The notes beneath the pieces were generated by a model. That model made no database searches, was not told the DNA's origin, and was given only the letters and a program-made list of their open reading frames with translations. A stretch of DNA of 64,000 nucleotides from Mycteria americana (taxonomy: Eukaryota > Chordata > Aves > Ciconiiformes > Ciconiidae): contig NC_134366.1 of the NCBI RefSeq assembly GCF_035582795.1, forward strand, positions 138,532,756 through 138,596,755, given 5' to 3'. Shown piece after piece: positions 1 through 20,728 of the stretch (position 1 is its first letter; the number at the start of each line of letters is the position of its first letter). Made by a program: the position numbers and the translations under genes.

Positions 1-676
1 CCCCCTGGGCTATCTGGGGTCCAGCATCCTCTGGAAGACCCAGTCTCACTGCCCTGGAGCTTCCCGTGGCCCGGCAGCTGAACGATGGAGTTTAAATACC
101 CCTATGCTGGTCCTCCAGTCAGTATCTCTGAGGCAGTCCACATTCAAATAGAGAGTCTTTAAAAGACTTGCACGTTAAGGGGAAGTAGACTCCATACCTG
201 GCCATGCACCCAAACAAAACAAACAGGTTAAACGGGCTTTGGGAAATGCACTTGATAAAAACACCCCTCACACAAGCTTTGGTATGGACAGCACCAGGCA
301 GTCCATAGACGTGGTGCATTAGAGGCACGGAAACACTCCTCACAGTGATATTTGTGCACAAAAGGTTCGTGGGAGGTGAAATTCCCTCCTGCCTGGGTTT
401 CCCTTTTGTGGAAATTAGGGAATGGGAGGAGAGGAAAGGAAAGGTGGGGTAGCGCACGTTGGACTTCACCCCAGTGTGGCATCAGGGTACCCAGGTGAGA
501 ATCTCCTGTCCCCTGCGCTCAGAAATATGCCCATGGTCCAGAGACTGGACGTACCCAAAGAGTCGCTGCAAGAGTAAACGTCACCTCCTGCGGCGTGCAC
601 ACAACCACGCACAAACACATACACAGACCGATACACACGCGAAAGCCGGTCCAGGACGCGTCCGCAGGGCTCTTGA
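1..676 (-). other. PRDM14: PRDM14 3'UTR or downstream flank
   Basis: This is unique sequence downstream of the PRDM14 stop codon. I see no AATAAA or ATTAAA on the minus strand here, so the cleavage site probably lies outside the window. A short CA-rich stretch lies at about 595-645. Confidence 0.55.
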
Positions 677-8362
<7,686 letters not shown>

Positions 8363-8900
8363 GCCGGGCCGGGGCCGGGGCGGGAGGGAGCTGCCGGGAA
8401 GCGGAGGGGCAGACCCCCGGGTGCCGCCGGCGCGGGGTCCCGCTGCGGGGCGGGGGCGGGAAGGAGGCGCGGGAGCCGCCGCACGCTGCCCTCCGCCGCC
8501 CGGCGCCGTCGGGGCGAGCGGGCCGGCCGTCGCCGGCCCCCCGCAGCTATATGGGCCCGGGGAGGGGATGGAGGGAGGACGGGCGGGGTCGGCCCGCCCC
8601 GGGGGTCGCGCAGCCCCGGGGGCGGGCGGGGGGCTGCCCCGACGGGCGCTCCTACCCCGGGGCGGAGCCGCGGCTACTCCCGGCGCGGGGCCGCCCCTCT
8701 CCACGTCGAGGCCGGCGGTGTCGGAGGGGGCGGCGGGGCGGCCCCCCGCCTCCCGGACCCACCTCCCCTGCCGCCGGCTCTGCCCTCCGCCTCTCCAAGC
8801 CCCGACCGCCGGGCCCCGCCGCAGCCCGGCTGGGCTCTGCCTCTCCCCGGAGCAGGAGGCCGGGGTGCGGGCGCGATGCTCCCCACGGATGAGCACCTGC
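8363..8900 (-). promoter_or_regulatory. PRDM14: PRDM14 5'UTR and proximal promoter region
   Basis: This region lies directly upstream of the start ATG. It contains several GC-box (Sp1-like) clusters, for example at about 8447-8460 and 8579-8605. A weak minus-strand ATATAG element sits at 8547-8552, about 185 nt upstream of the ATG, and could place a start site near 8520. No transcript evidence is available. A non-coding first exon further upstream is possible. Confidence 0.5.
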
Positions 8901-9344
8901 TGCAGTAGGCGAGCACCCTGCCAGCTCCTCCGTGCTCCCCAGCAGGACCCACAGTCCCCGGGCAGTGTCTCGGGGGCTGCAAGTGTGGGTTTGGATATGG
9001 AAAGTCAAAAAACACCTCCCAAACCCCAGTGACCTGAACATGCAGCAGCACACTCTCAGGCACTGTAGGTTTCATGGGCATTGCTGAGGTGATTTTGCTT
9101 CAGCTCTGTGCTGCGCCTTGGGTGCCCGGCAGGACATTGGGCTCCTGCTGGGGTTTCCCAGGCTCCATGACCAGGCTTCTGCCAGGACCTGCCCAGAATG
9201 GGCAGGAGCAGGGACCAGGGGAAGACATCTGGCCCTTGCCCCTTGCAGAGGTGCTGGGTGATTCCTTCCTGTAGGGTTTCACCCTGTTTTTTGTGGGGTT
9301 TCTCCTTCTTCTAATCTCCCCTTCCTCCCACATGGCTACGTGCT

Positions 9345-9455
9345 GCAATTGCTATGAAAAATTGCAATTGCTATGAAAAATTGCAATTGCTATGAAAAAT
9401 TCCAATTGCTATGAACAATTCCAATTGCTATGAACAATTCCAATTGCTATGAAAA
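9345..9455. repeat. 19-bp minisatellite, about 5.8 copies
   Basis: Tandem copies of GCAATTGCTATGAAAAATT. The first three copies are identical. Copies four and five carry C at position 1 and AC in place of AA. The last copy is partial. The array lies about 1 kb upstream of the PRDM14 start. Confidence 0.95.
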
Positions 9456-12411
9456 GGGGCCCTGGAGGATCAAAAGGGGACCTGAGTTGCAGGAAGGTGC
9501 ACACCTTCCCATTGCAGGATGTCATCCCTGCTTGTGCACGGAGATGGAGAACTCTTTAGCCCAGGGTGAAACCCCATGGCAGGCAGGGCATGAGGAGGAT
9601 GGGTTACTGCAGAGCCCTCCCTTGGGTAGCTTATTCCCTGCCAGTGTCCAGCCCGGGTGACACTGCACGTGGAGGTGTGGAGGGAAGGGACGGGGTGGGT
9701 TGTGCTGCACTGCAGAGAGCTTGGGGACCTGCACCCACAGGTCCGTCTCAGAGCAAGGCAGCATAGGGCTTCCTGGGGCACAGCATAGCACGAGCCAAAC
9801 TGCACGCAGACACAGCTGGAGTGGAGAACAAACACAGCCAGGTCTGACTCCTGGAGGTTTAGATGCCATTTGAGTGGTTATGGTGTGCTATAAAAATTAA
9901 TTAACATAGCTCCATGTGATCTTCTGTAAAACATTGCCTTCATCCCAAAGAAGGAATGTATCAGGAATCACCTGAAGCAGCCTAAGACAGAGAGACTGTG
10001 GCTCCAGACACCATCGCTGACTACACTTGACCAGAGGTGAAGCCATCCTTCCAGTCCTTATTTCTTATCTGGCCTGAGTGAAGTGCTCCGAAATAGAGAG
10101 TTTGAGAAAGAAGCACTGGCTGCCTGGGGGAATGAGGGTGTTCAGAGCATAGGCCCTCAGGCACTGTAATTCCTCCCTACCAAAAGCTTTGATTTGGAAC
10201 TTCCCCTTATTTTTTCCACTCAGGACATAAACAATAAGACAGCAAACACAAGCACACAGCACTACCGAGGGAGACCCAGAACTGATCCAGCCTCTCCCAG
10301 CTCCCAAGACTCCTTCCATAGTCAGCACAACGCAGCTTTGTCCCCAGACTTGAGTTTGAACATTTATGTACTTTGCATTAAATGTATTGGGCTAATTCTC
10401 CTGCCTGCAACCTCATTCTCCATCCTAACCTCTGTTTGCAAGACAAAAGTACTGAATACACCAGGGACAGCCAATATGCACAGGAGGCTTAGGGAGAAGG
10501 TGGGAATGCAGCCCTCTGAAACTTGCTTGAGATAGTCCCTTAGCTCAAATAGCCTGGTTTTTTGTTATCAGTCTTTTTTTTTTACTTTCTCTGTGCTGTT
10601 CCAAACCTCTGTTATTTGTAGGACAGAATTGATGCTGTATTGCTTTAGGAAACAGTTTCAGGCAGGCAGTTTAACATGGCTTTATTGATGCAGCATCAGT
10701 AGCATAAAAGTAGTACCAGAATGAATCAGATGTACAGGAATAAGCCTTTGAGCTCCAATTGCACAGAAAAGTTTGAGTTACCCTTAGAAATTAAGTGTTG
10801 CCAGATAATCTGGAATCCCCTGGCTACCCTGTGGCCAGGTATCGCAGCGCAGGAAAGGGGAAAGGGGCTTGTGGAGGAGACATGCTCACATCAGAGATTT
10901 TGGAGAAATGAAGACAAACAAACAATAGGTGAGATTTTTAAATTCTCATCATTAGTGAAATTGTAAACATGTCCAGAAATAAAAATATTCCTTTTTCTAG
11001 AAGCCTGGTGACACAGAGCCCAAGAGAATAAAAGGGCTTGAGGCACCGTTGTCACTATATTGCAGATAATCTTTAGAGGCTTTCATCCCCTTAGAGGTTA
11101 AAGGCATTTATTGCATTAAAAACCTCCCGACCTCGGGGAGAGATGTGGGGGGGGAGCAGAAGTAGAGCCGTGCAGAGCCACCTCCCGCAGGCAGGCGAGC
11201 CCACCACCGTGCCTCGTCCCTGCGGCCCCCAGCTCTGCGGGGCTGCTGGACAGGAGGGCGGCCAGCCTCCCCGGCAGCTGGGGTGCCCCAGCCCTTTCTT
11301 GGGAATGACTCGGAATTCAGCCACCAAAACAAGCCGGGGGTTGGTTTTGCCTGCCATGGCAGCCTGGGGAGCAGCTCTGTAAAGATAAAACCAGTTTTGA
11401 GGTGCTAGTCCTGACCTGCGTTCTCAGCCTGGCCAGGGAAATAGCTCGCCTCTTCTGCCTGGGAAAAAGAGGGACAAACAGAAACGCCGATTCACTTCGA
11501 GGGGAAATCTCCGGCTCACACACACTGGGTTCAGCCAGGCGCCCCTGGGTGCGGAGCATCTCTGCTGCCAGTGTGGGGGGGGCATCATGCGAAGGCAAAA
11601 TTCACGCTGAAATTATGGCTACAAAAGGAAAAGCCTTAAAACGAGCTCTGGGGACTCCCTCGCTGCCTGGCAGCCCTCGGGTGCTGCACCAGGAGTGGCT
11701 CCCACGGCTGCTGGTATTTAGCACCTTGCGCAGTGGCACCTTACAGAGGTCCCCCAGGCCAGAGCCGCCCACCCAGAGCACGGGGCTCTCGGCAGCCCCC
11801 CGCCTTCGCCCCCCATCAGAGCAGGCAGCCATGACCAGCAATGTACGTGTGCCTGCAGCATTTGGCTTTTTGGCTACTGAAGTGCCGCTCAGGTTTTCCT
11901 TTGGGACTTTGTTATGATTTTATGGCTTGTTTCAAAGTAATCACAGCAGTCTATCACCCTCCCTCCCCCGCTGAAGGATTTTAGAGGGTATTCCTTCTCC
12001 ACAGTGATGTGGGGATGCATGTTAAAGACAAGCACCAAGGGACATCCCTGCAGGCTGCTTGCATAGTATTCAGTCACCTAAGTGGCCTAACACAGATGGC
12101 ATCTCCCTGGATTGATCCAGATTTCTTGATCCAAAAAATGGCATCCCAAGCCCTCCCATCCTGCTCTCAGTTTGGACGCAAGCTCTTCATCATCACTCTT
12201 ACTCCCCCTCTACATCTTCCTTACTCCAGACTTAAAGCGCTCTGCCTTCTATGCATTCCCAAACACACCTACGAGCAACCCCCTGATCCTCCGAAGACCG
12301 TAGTGCCGCAGCAGACCCCCATGCCCAGCAGACCCTGATGCCCAGCTTCCCACCTGTGGGCTCCCTGTGCCCCAGCACTTAAACTGACAACCGGCTGCAG
12401 CACGGGCATGG

Positions 12412-12547
12412 GAATCCCAGTCACGGCACCAGTTGCTGTTGTGGAAGTAATCCAAATTACAATTTAGATCAGGTCAGAGCAGAAGCAGTTTATTGCTATG
12501 GCTATAGGAGAGGACAGCGAGCAGCAGAGTGACAGCCTCTGCTGATG
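12412..12547 (-). mobile_element. LTR-like R-U5-PBS fragment, copy A (endogenous retrovirus remnant)
   Basis: This 136-bp block aligns without gaps to 15347-15482 at about 87% identity. Read on the minus strand it carries an AATAAA signal, a short spacer and U5-like sequence. It ends in a segment starting TGGTGCC that has the position and form of a tRNA primer-binding site. The family and primer tRNA are not identified, and no coding region can be assigned to it. Confidence 0.6.
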
Positions 12548-15346
12548 CAGACTATTAAAAAAAGGGAAATCACATATTAAACTGCTTCAACTTTCCTTTT
12601 CCAGTATTAGCCATATCTTCAGATATAGCAGCATTTTAGTGATGTTGTCATTAGCTCAGTGAGTTCTCTAAAGCAATCCATTGCTCTCCAAATACATTGA
12701 GAATAGACAAATAACTGAAAAATACATGTGCAAGGAAAAGTTGGAGCAAGCCAATCTAAAATTTGGAGCAAACCAATCCTGTTGTATAGCTGCAATCCTC
12801 CCCCCTTTGCTGAGTGGGCAGACAAGCAAGGGCAGGAATATCTGTTATTCTTCTTGTCTCTCAGAGCCACTTTGCCCACAGCTTGCAGGGAGCTGAGTAA
12901 ATTACTCTGGCCAGGTTCACCGTGGGTCCTTCCAGCCTCCTGAGTAGCTGCAGTGTGAAGTGATGAAGTGAACTATTCCCTGAAACTGGGGTGGGAGAGA
13001 CATTTTTCAAGCAATAGGAGAGTCTCCCCACCTCTCCTGCACTATCTTCTCAGGAGAAATCCCTGGGTGCATCGCAGGAGCCAGAGCAACTCCACCTCCT
13101 TAGCAGCTGTATGGGGCTGGGGGGGGTGTCTCAGTTTCCCCAGCCTTCCCTGCCTTCTTCATTCTTAAATATCTCAGTCCGTGGTGGTTGAGTAGTTCAT
13201 TTAGAGCATATTCAGTATGAACAGAAACATTTAAAGCAAAGTTCCTGCTGCGCCGGTGAACGAGCCTGACCTCTGGCTCTCCAGTGGAAGGAGGATCTGA
13301 ACGTTATCTCAGCCCCTTCCCTGCACGAGCCCCCTTCGCCCCTGAGTGCTGCTGCCTTTAGTGCCTAACTTCAGGGAAGGGGGGAAACACCATGTTGGAT
13401 GGCATTGAAACTGTCACCTGGCCTGTCCCCTGTGCCCAAACTGTTGTTGTTCTTAAAGTCAGAATCTTTTAATGATCCCCAGAAGGGTTCCAGCTCCTCA
13501 GGGGAGGAGAAAGTAAAAAGCCGTATCTCGCATTGGATGAGGGAGTTACCCGAGCATCCTTGGAGACATGGACCTCTTGTGCCACTGACAGCCATACTGG
13601 CTGACCCTGGGTTGTCCTGCCCAGCCACTCCTTGTGCACAAGCAGGATGGTACACGCCTGCCTAATGACAGGAGCCACAGGAGATTCACATTTCCACTGG
13701 GTACATTATTTGCAGAGTTAGATGATGTTTGTTCCCCCATAATTCACCAATTTCCTCCGTACTGCTCAGTTCTACTACTCAGCTTTATCAGGTTTAAATC
13801 TCTGTAAGTTGAGGCTACTCCTTTGCAACTGTGCATTTCCCTTTCTACCCAATTCTTCACAATTTTGAAAGTTCCAGTTGTAAAGGTCAGCCATAGCCTG
13901 ATTCTATCAGGTTCCCTCCTGCTTTATAGCCAACACCATTTATCCATTTGATAGTTGGAAGAGATTTGTTACTTACAGGAGGAGGTCTTGTACATACTCT
14001 GGTAAACCTCTCTTTTCATCCCCTGCACTACAAATTTGGATCATTATGCCTTCAGCTTCAGCCATTTACAACTCTTATTCTTCTTCCAATGTTCTATAAA
14101 CATCTCTTTTCCAATCCACTTGTTCCAATTAACCTAGCACTGATCCTCTTTGGGTGACCCCATAACGCTCTAGAAGTTTGCTTACAAACTTAACACTATG
14201 GGCACATTAGCAAAGGACTGGTCTCCCATCACAGAAGGATTATATACATTTAATCTCGGGAATACTCACAACTCGACCAGGTCCTGCTGGCTACAACACT
14301 GTTAAGGGATGTTAGAAGCAGCTGCCTCCTCCAGCAGCCCCAGCCCAGGACCCTCCTGCCTCCAGCGCCTGGGGACCCAGGGCCTCTGCCCAGGCTGGGG
14401 ACGTGGCTGCCGCGTTCCCATTTGCAGGTTCAGCCGGTAGCGAAGCTGAGCACAAATCCCAGAGACACACAGACACAGGACACACACGCAGAGGACACTG
14501 ACACGGCCGGGCTTTTGGAGAGGACAGCGTACGCACAGCACACAGCAGTGTATGCTGCCTTTGGGGGCAGTGGAGCTTCCTCTGTCTGGGTCCCATTTTC
14601 ACTCTTGCAGAGGAAACAAAGTCAGATCAGAGGGAGCCCGTGTCACCTGGATCCCCAGCTGGGGAGTACAAAGCTGAGACCTATCCATGGCAGAGGGACA
14701 GGAGAAGAGGTTTGAGCAACCCCAAGAAGACTTAATCCCCTCAAAACAATTAACTGCATGTTTTTCACCCTCAAGGCAACTATCCTGAACCAGAGCCTAA
14801 AGAGAAGGAAAAAAGACACGAGGGGTCCCTTCTGGTCACGTCTAGTGCAAGCCTACCGTGCTGGCCGAGGTTGGGGTCATCAGCAGTGGTACCAAAGGAG
14901 GCTCAGACTGGAACCAGAGACAGGGAAGGGTTAACGTGGTCGGTCACACCACCTGAGTCTTTAACTGCTGGGGCAATTTCTTTTGCAGCTCAGTGACTTC
15001 CCAAGAGTCTGTCCCTACGTGGCGCAGACCCCAATGCCCAGCTGTCAAGAGCCACCGTTCATACAGGCTCATTCACACTGTAATTCCAACCTGGACCTTT
15101 CCTGACCTACCTCTCCCAAGGACTTCATCAATTTGTGATTGTTCTTCCCTCTTTTAGCCGCTAAAGAGTGGGAACTCTTAGTGGGACTCTGGGCTGACCT
15201 GCATTAAAAGCTGGGATTCAGCAGCCCCCGCATGCTGCAGGAGCCTACAGACGACCCTCAGCCAAAGCCCCAGCAGGGATTTTTGAGCAGCGCCGGGGGT
15301 TCAGCAGGGAATAGCCCATGGTCCTCCCAAGCGAAGCAGGATGTGT

Positions 15347-15482
15347 GAATCCCAGTCATGGCACCAGATGCTGTCACAGAAATAACCTGGACTGCAATTT
15401 AGATCAGGTCAGAGCAGAAGCAGTTTATTGCTATGGCTATAGAAGAGGACAGGGAGCAGCAGAGCGACAGCCTCTGCTGACG
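15347..15482 (-). mobile_element. LTR-like R-U5-PBS fragment, copy B (endogenous retrovirus remnant)
   Basis: Second copy of the block at 12412-12547, in the same orientation and 2.9 kb away. The AATAAA motif and the TGGTGCC primer-site-like end are conserved. Sequence on either side of the 136 bp does not match copy A. The interval between them shows no recognisable gag, pol or env reading frame. Confidence 0.6.
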
Positions 15483-16954
15483 TGAACTCTGCGTGTACCT
15501 GTAGAGAGGGTACATGCTGTACATGCACCTAGAAACACTATGCCACAGACAGGTAAGAGGACACAAGTCATATCTATCTGTTACATGCACAAGGCCACAG
15601 AACCGCTCAAGGCTGCTCTGGGTTCTGCTTTCTTCAGCACGAGAACTAATTTATCATGAGGGTTTCACCGCAATTACTGTTTCAGGAGACAGGGTGAGAA
15701 TTCGGTGAAGATGCCCACTCAGGCTGTACTTAGCATCTCTACTTCCACACTTTGGAGCTCAAGAGGCCAAGGCAGAGGGCAGATAGCCCTGGCTGCTCTC
15801 TTCCCTTGCCATAGCCTGACCCCAAGCGCAGCGCGACACACAGCCCTCCTTCCATACTGCGTGCAACACGTGGAGAACCAGGACAAGCAGCGAGCAACAA
15901 GCTGGGGAATAATTCAAAGCCTCCGGGCATCCCTGTTCTGTCCTGTCACTGGTGTCTGTCAACAAAGCCCGATCCAGAAAGTAAAGGGCAGCACTTCCCT
16001 TTCGTAAAGTCAGTTACATCAGAGGTCGTCGTTAGCTCATCGTATTTAGACTGATGCCAGGAGTTTTAGCTAAAATGGTTGTCAAGAATTTTCATTTCTT
16101 TTTAATATTAATAAATTATAAGGGGATAATCTTGCCGAAAGGCAAAGTTCCGATAGGAAACATTTTTCCTCTTATATACACAGATGTTTTCTCTACTTGT
16201 TTCTGAACTTGCACTGGGAAGAAACATCCTCCTTCCTTGCTTTCCTTAATGTGGCAGTATTTTCCTCATATCTAAGGATCACCATCATTTTGCTGAAGCC
16301 AAGAGAACTGCAGGAGAAGCCTTGTTGTTTTGGTAGGAACGGTGAAAGGGTAAGAGTATTTGGAGGTCTTAAATAAATACTCTTTGCAGTATTTTAGCTT
16401 CTAAAATTTTTAATATAGATAGTTTTTCTCCCTCACTCATTTCCCAGAGGGAGCAGCAGGTCATTCTGATGAACAAGCACTCTTGTAGCTGCTTTTATAT
16501 TTGTTTGTTTGTTTTGAATTGACCAAACATTTCCAACTGTCTTAACAGAACCATTTGGCATAGCAAGGAGAACCAGCCCTTAACTGTATGCAGTCCCACT
16601 TCGCACCATTTGAGGTCTGCCTCTGCTGAGACCGTCATGAAAGACGCCCATTTTGTCCTGACTATGCTATAAAAAAGTACTCATAATGAACTGTTTTCAC
16701 ATTAAGCTATGCGATAAACATTTTCAATTAATATTTCACCTTAAAGATAAATGGATTTGAGAGTAACAACTAGTAGGAATATACAAAAGCCTTCAACATA
16801 GAAAGCCTGCTGCCTTTTTAAAACCTGCTGATTCATCCACTCTCTAGTGCTTTAGTACTACATCTTGATGAATATACATAATGATGAAATACTGCATCAT
16901 TATGAAGAAATGAAGACACGACAGAAAGACATTGAAATCTCTAAAGCCATGTAA

Positions 16955-19900
16955 AACCCGAAGGCATTAAAATTTATTAAATGATGCAATAACAACAGAA
17001 TTCTTTATTTACAATAGCATTATTTAACATCAAATAAGCAAATAGCATCAGCAAAGCAATATTAACTTGCATAAATGTATTTAAAATTTCTCTGAATATA
17101 TCTACCTTTGCATAAACTGCTCACACTAGAAATACAAACATCAATGCAGGTGAACAAAGTGATGTTCAGAGTCAACTCCGTTTTGAAAATAAATCACAAC
17201 CTGAAACACTGTAAGCTTTCTCCTGAAGAACCATAGTTTATATATTGCTTAATTTTACCCTTGTATAATCTTTTCATATACACACATCTCAGATGCAACT
17301 TCATGATGAACTGTACAAATAAAACCCACAAATGACATAAAGGGAAAAAATTAAATGACAGTAAATGTTTGAAGAAATGTGTCCATCATCTCTATTGAAC
17401 AACAGAAAGATTAAGTGATGATGCACTTATTCCAAAATTGTACACAATTCACTATACAAATATAATACATCAGACAGCTATGTAGGAATATACAAGACTT
17501 AAAAACAGATCTAAGGCATTATGCTAGATTTTAGCATTTTGAGGTTCTTGCACATAGCTTTTACCTGTAGTAAGAAACTTAAAAGATTTTTTTTTAGTCT
17601 ACAAAGAAACACCAGGGAGAAAATTCTAATTAAAATCAAAGCCACTACAGTAAATTTTCTGTTGTGCAGAGAATGCTTTTGCTCTTAGGCAGCATACTAC
17701 CATACAAATACTAGAAAACTTTTAAATTCACACCAACAATTAATGGCTTAAGTTGCATTTCAAAACTGATTGTGTATCTTTGGGTTCTGCAAGTGGAGCT
17801 GTGCCACCCATTTCATCTGTTAAGCCCATATGAATTCCGCTTTTAAACAAAGATTAAAAAATGTATTGTATAAACTGCAAAAACATTGCTTTTAATTAAT
17901 ACAGGCCCAAAGGGATACCGGTGTGGGACAATATTTTAAAGATCGAGTACAAATTAATTCATTGTAGCAAAACAGCTCACTTCACTTTTTAAACTTACCA
18001 CATTACATGAACACTTAAACAGGTCATATGACCATGTATATATGCTTATTTTTCACATTATGCGCCTTTCACATTTAGTAATGTAAGTAGAACACTGATT
18101 AATTGTTCTGTTAAACAAAATCCAAGTACTTTCTCCGACAAATTTACTGTATACAGGATGAAAAATACTGATAATGAAGGGAATTGATTTGGCTTTTTTG
18201 TTTCTATAGTGATCAATATGATCAGAAGATTCCTTCACTCACTTTTCTCTTTCATTAGTTAGAAGACGACTGAAGTCACGATGAACCCAAACGGAGCCAA
18301 AGTGATAGGTACAATCTCCTTTCTTTCAAAATGGCAATGGATGAGGAAGTATCATAATCACTACAGATGATAAGGGTTTGCAGGTCTGTCATGAAACGGG
18401 ACAAATTTAAACTATTTTGTCCACTGTGAAAAAGAATAATCTATCTGCAGAGGTTACGGTTAAGAACCAAAAAATAATGGAATAGAAACAAAATTATTTT
18501 AAAACTCATTTACACTTTGTGGTGCATGAAGTTAATTCCTTCAAATTTATACATTCCTTACATAAATAATTTTTTGTCAGATATATAATGCAAGTTTAAC
18601 ACAAATGTCATTGTAGTAATGAGGCTGTGGAGCTCAGGGCTGACAGTTATTTTGGTTTCCCATCAGCAGGTAAAAGGATAGCTCGGCTGAACAAATATTC
18701 TGTTTGAGTTTGGTAACAAAACGGTGACAGCTGAAAAATGTCATTTCTCCAGAATGGTGGCACTGCCCTCCTTAGGGACAAGCACAGCTGTACATTTCCT
18801 GGGCTTTCATCAAAAGCCTCTTACAGAAACAGCCTATTTCGAACCACCTTTATCATATTTTCCTCAGCCTTAAATATAGAATAGCTGCTATTTTATTTGA
18901 ACTCCCACCTGAAAACCAAAACAAATTAAATGGCAACAGAATAAACCTTTCACTCCCAAAAGGCATGGCTGATGAGATATTATAAAATGCACTGCATTTT
19001 ACATGACATCAAAAAATTTGCGTTCAGGTTAGAAAGTTTGTGGATTGGGGTTCAGCGGAAAGAAAACAGAGGTCAAAAACATCAATTTCTTAATATTTCA
19101 AGTCCTCAGAAACTGATGTCAGTTTAGTAAAAGATTACTCCAACCACAGTGGGCAAGAAAAAAAAAAAACCACCCCCTAACAGTGGCCTGCTTAGTAACA
19201 GTTAGTTTTTCTAAGATTTGTTACGAAAGGATATAAACATACAAAAATCAAGAATTGGTTCCTACAGTGGCTGCATATAATATAGGTTAGTTAAATGACA
19301 TTATGAGCAGAATCACAAGGTTTAGAAAATGAGAAGTCTCAAGCCTACAAATTAGGTCTAATCAAGGCATTGTGATCCTTTACAAAACACTTTTCCAGGA
19401 GACACACACGGCTAAGAAGATATCTAATTTAATACTGAAGTACCTCATTTGGAATCAACTTCACAACATGTATATCTCACAAAAATTATACAAGTAAAAC
19501 ACTTAAGTTTTCAACTTAAATTATTGCTTGTTTACATATAAACTGGATTTTATGTACCTTACAAAATGTCCTCATAGTCCACACTGCTTTAAAATAATCA
19601 GAAACACACGACAGTGGTGAAGTCTGTAGTGATATCTGCTATAGGTATTACAGGAATTGTTATTTTCCCAGCTAAGGGGATGGGAACCAGAAATTGTCAT
19701 GCTTTAAAGCAGGTATCTTGAGCTCTTTGATATTATGCACCAATTCTGCCACTACCATAATCAGTACATGCATTACCATCGAACTTTGCTGTTCAGCATC
19801 CAGTAACTGGCTGTCCAGATTGCTGGAAACACACCTACGGAAATAAAGGGGTAACCTGTTTTTTTATTCTATTAGAAAGAAGAGGAAGATGACAGAGGTC

Positions 19901-20716
19901 AGGAGAGCCAGGTAAAAAAATCAGGATTTGCTGATTGTTAGGAATTTAATTAAATAAGAATGTAGCCAACTTGTATTTTTGGATTCATGACTTGCATTAT
20001 AAACATTACCACAAAACCCAACCGAAACGCCCCTTATAAACAGCCCTCTCGCAGGGTAATTTTCATCTGGTTTACAACTTTAACCCCATTCAAAATTGGT
20101 CTGTATAGTTTTCTGTATCGGTTCATCTTCTCTGACTTGTCAGTGGAACGCGCTCGTTGGAGGTCTCTGTATGTACCAGACGTTGCTTCTACACCCTCCT
20201 CCACGCCTCCTCTCAGCCCCAAAATGCAGGCCTTAGTCTAAAACACCAGTTTTCAGACGGAACTGAATCCTTTGCACCAGACTGAGTAAGCCAGGGAAAA
20301 ACAAAGCAAAAAAAACCCAAGGTCTAGAACTAAACAGAAACAGAACAAGAGCATGGTTGTTTTTCCTTAAATACATACATTTAAATACATTCAATCTGAC
20401 ATGGTTTATGAAAATTGCCTGTCAACATTTACTTTGCAGGAGAGATCTAAGTTGCACTAAGGTGAATGCAGTGAACAGACTGAGCAACTGTCTGTACGCT
20501 AGCTTCAGACTGTCAAAGAAGAGGCTGCTCTTCAGCAACGACCGCCCGGCTCCCCTCGGGAAGGCAGGGCTGAGTCCTGTCGGCAGCAGGCAGCTGCCCC
20601 CGGCGCTGGCAGCTCAGCTGGGTCACGACAAACAGAGGCAGCTCTTCAAACCGGTAAGGATTTGGGGCCGTAAGCCCAGTCAGCTGAAGAAAGGAGCAAC
20701 TGAACCACCCTCAGGG
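16955..20716 (-). other. NCOA2: NCOA2 3'UTR
   Basis: About 3.76 kb of uninterrupted, mostly AT-rich sequence follows the stop codon, with many minus-strand ATTTA pentamers. The length is in line with the long mammalian NCOA2 3'UTR. The end is inferred from the tandem AATAAA signals at 16973-17009. The first 300 nt are GC-richer. An internal AATAAA at 19863-19868 could serve a shorter form. Confidence 0.7.
16973..17009 (-). terminator. Tandem polyadenylation signals of NCOA2
   Basis: Two AATAAA hexamers on the minus strand, at 17004-17009 and 16973-16978. They lie at the downstream edge of the AT-rich 3'UTR. Cleavage would fall near 16950-16960. This is inferred from motif and position only. 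Confidence 0.6.
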
Positions 20717-20728
20717 TCAGCAATATTT
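20717..20728 (-). CDS. NCOA2: NCOA2 exon E14 coding part (KYC-stop)
   Basis: A minus-strand polypyrimidine run ends TTTGCAG and is followed at once by AAATATTGCTGA (Lys-Tyr-Cys-stop). This gives exactly the human C-terminus after DTTR/DATR and keeps phase 0. Only 12 nt are coding; the rest of the exon is 3'UTR. Confidence 0.92.
   Translation of the reverse strand, partial: KYC

Larger units (their letters stand above)
8901..16954. other. Intergenic region between PRDM14 (5' side) and NCOA2 (3' side)
   Basis: I find no gene. Apart from the minisatellite and the two LTR-like repeats listed separately, it appears to be unique DNA with moderately GC-rich patches at about 11.1-11.9 kb and 14.3-14.7 kb. 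All open frames are short and overlap on both strands. Regulatory elements for PRDM14 could lie here, but I cannot point to one. Confidence 0.65.

Noticed and set aside
11100-11900. GC-richer patch with a minus-strand AATAAA as a possible LTR or extra gene end
   Set aside because: A single AATAAA and moderate GC are not enough. No repeat partner or conserved frame was found.
12548-15346. Internal region of a provirus between the two LTR-like repeats
   Set aside because: No gag, pol or env-like frames are visible, and both repeats carry a primer-site end, so a simple provirus is not supported.
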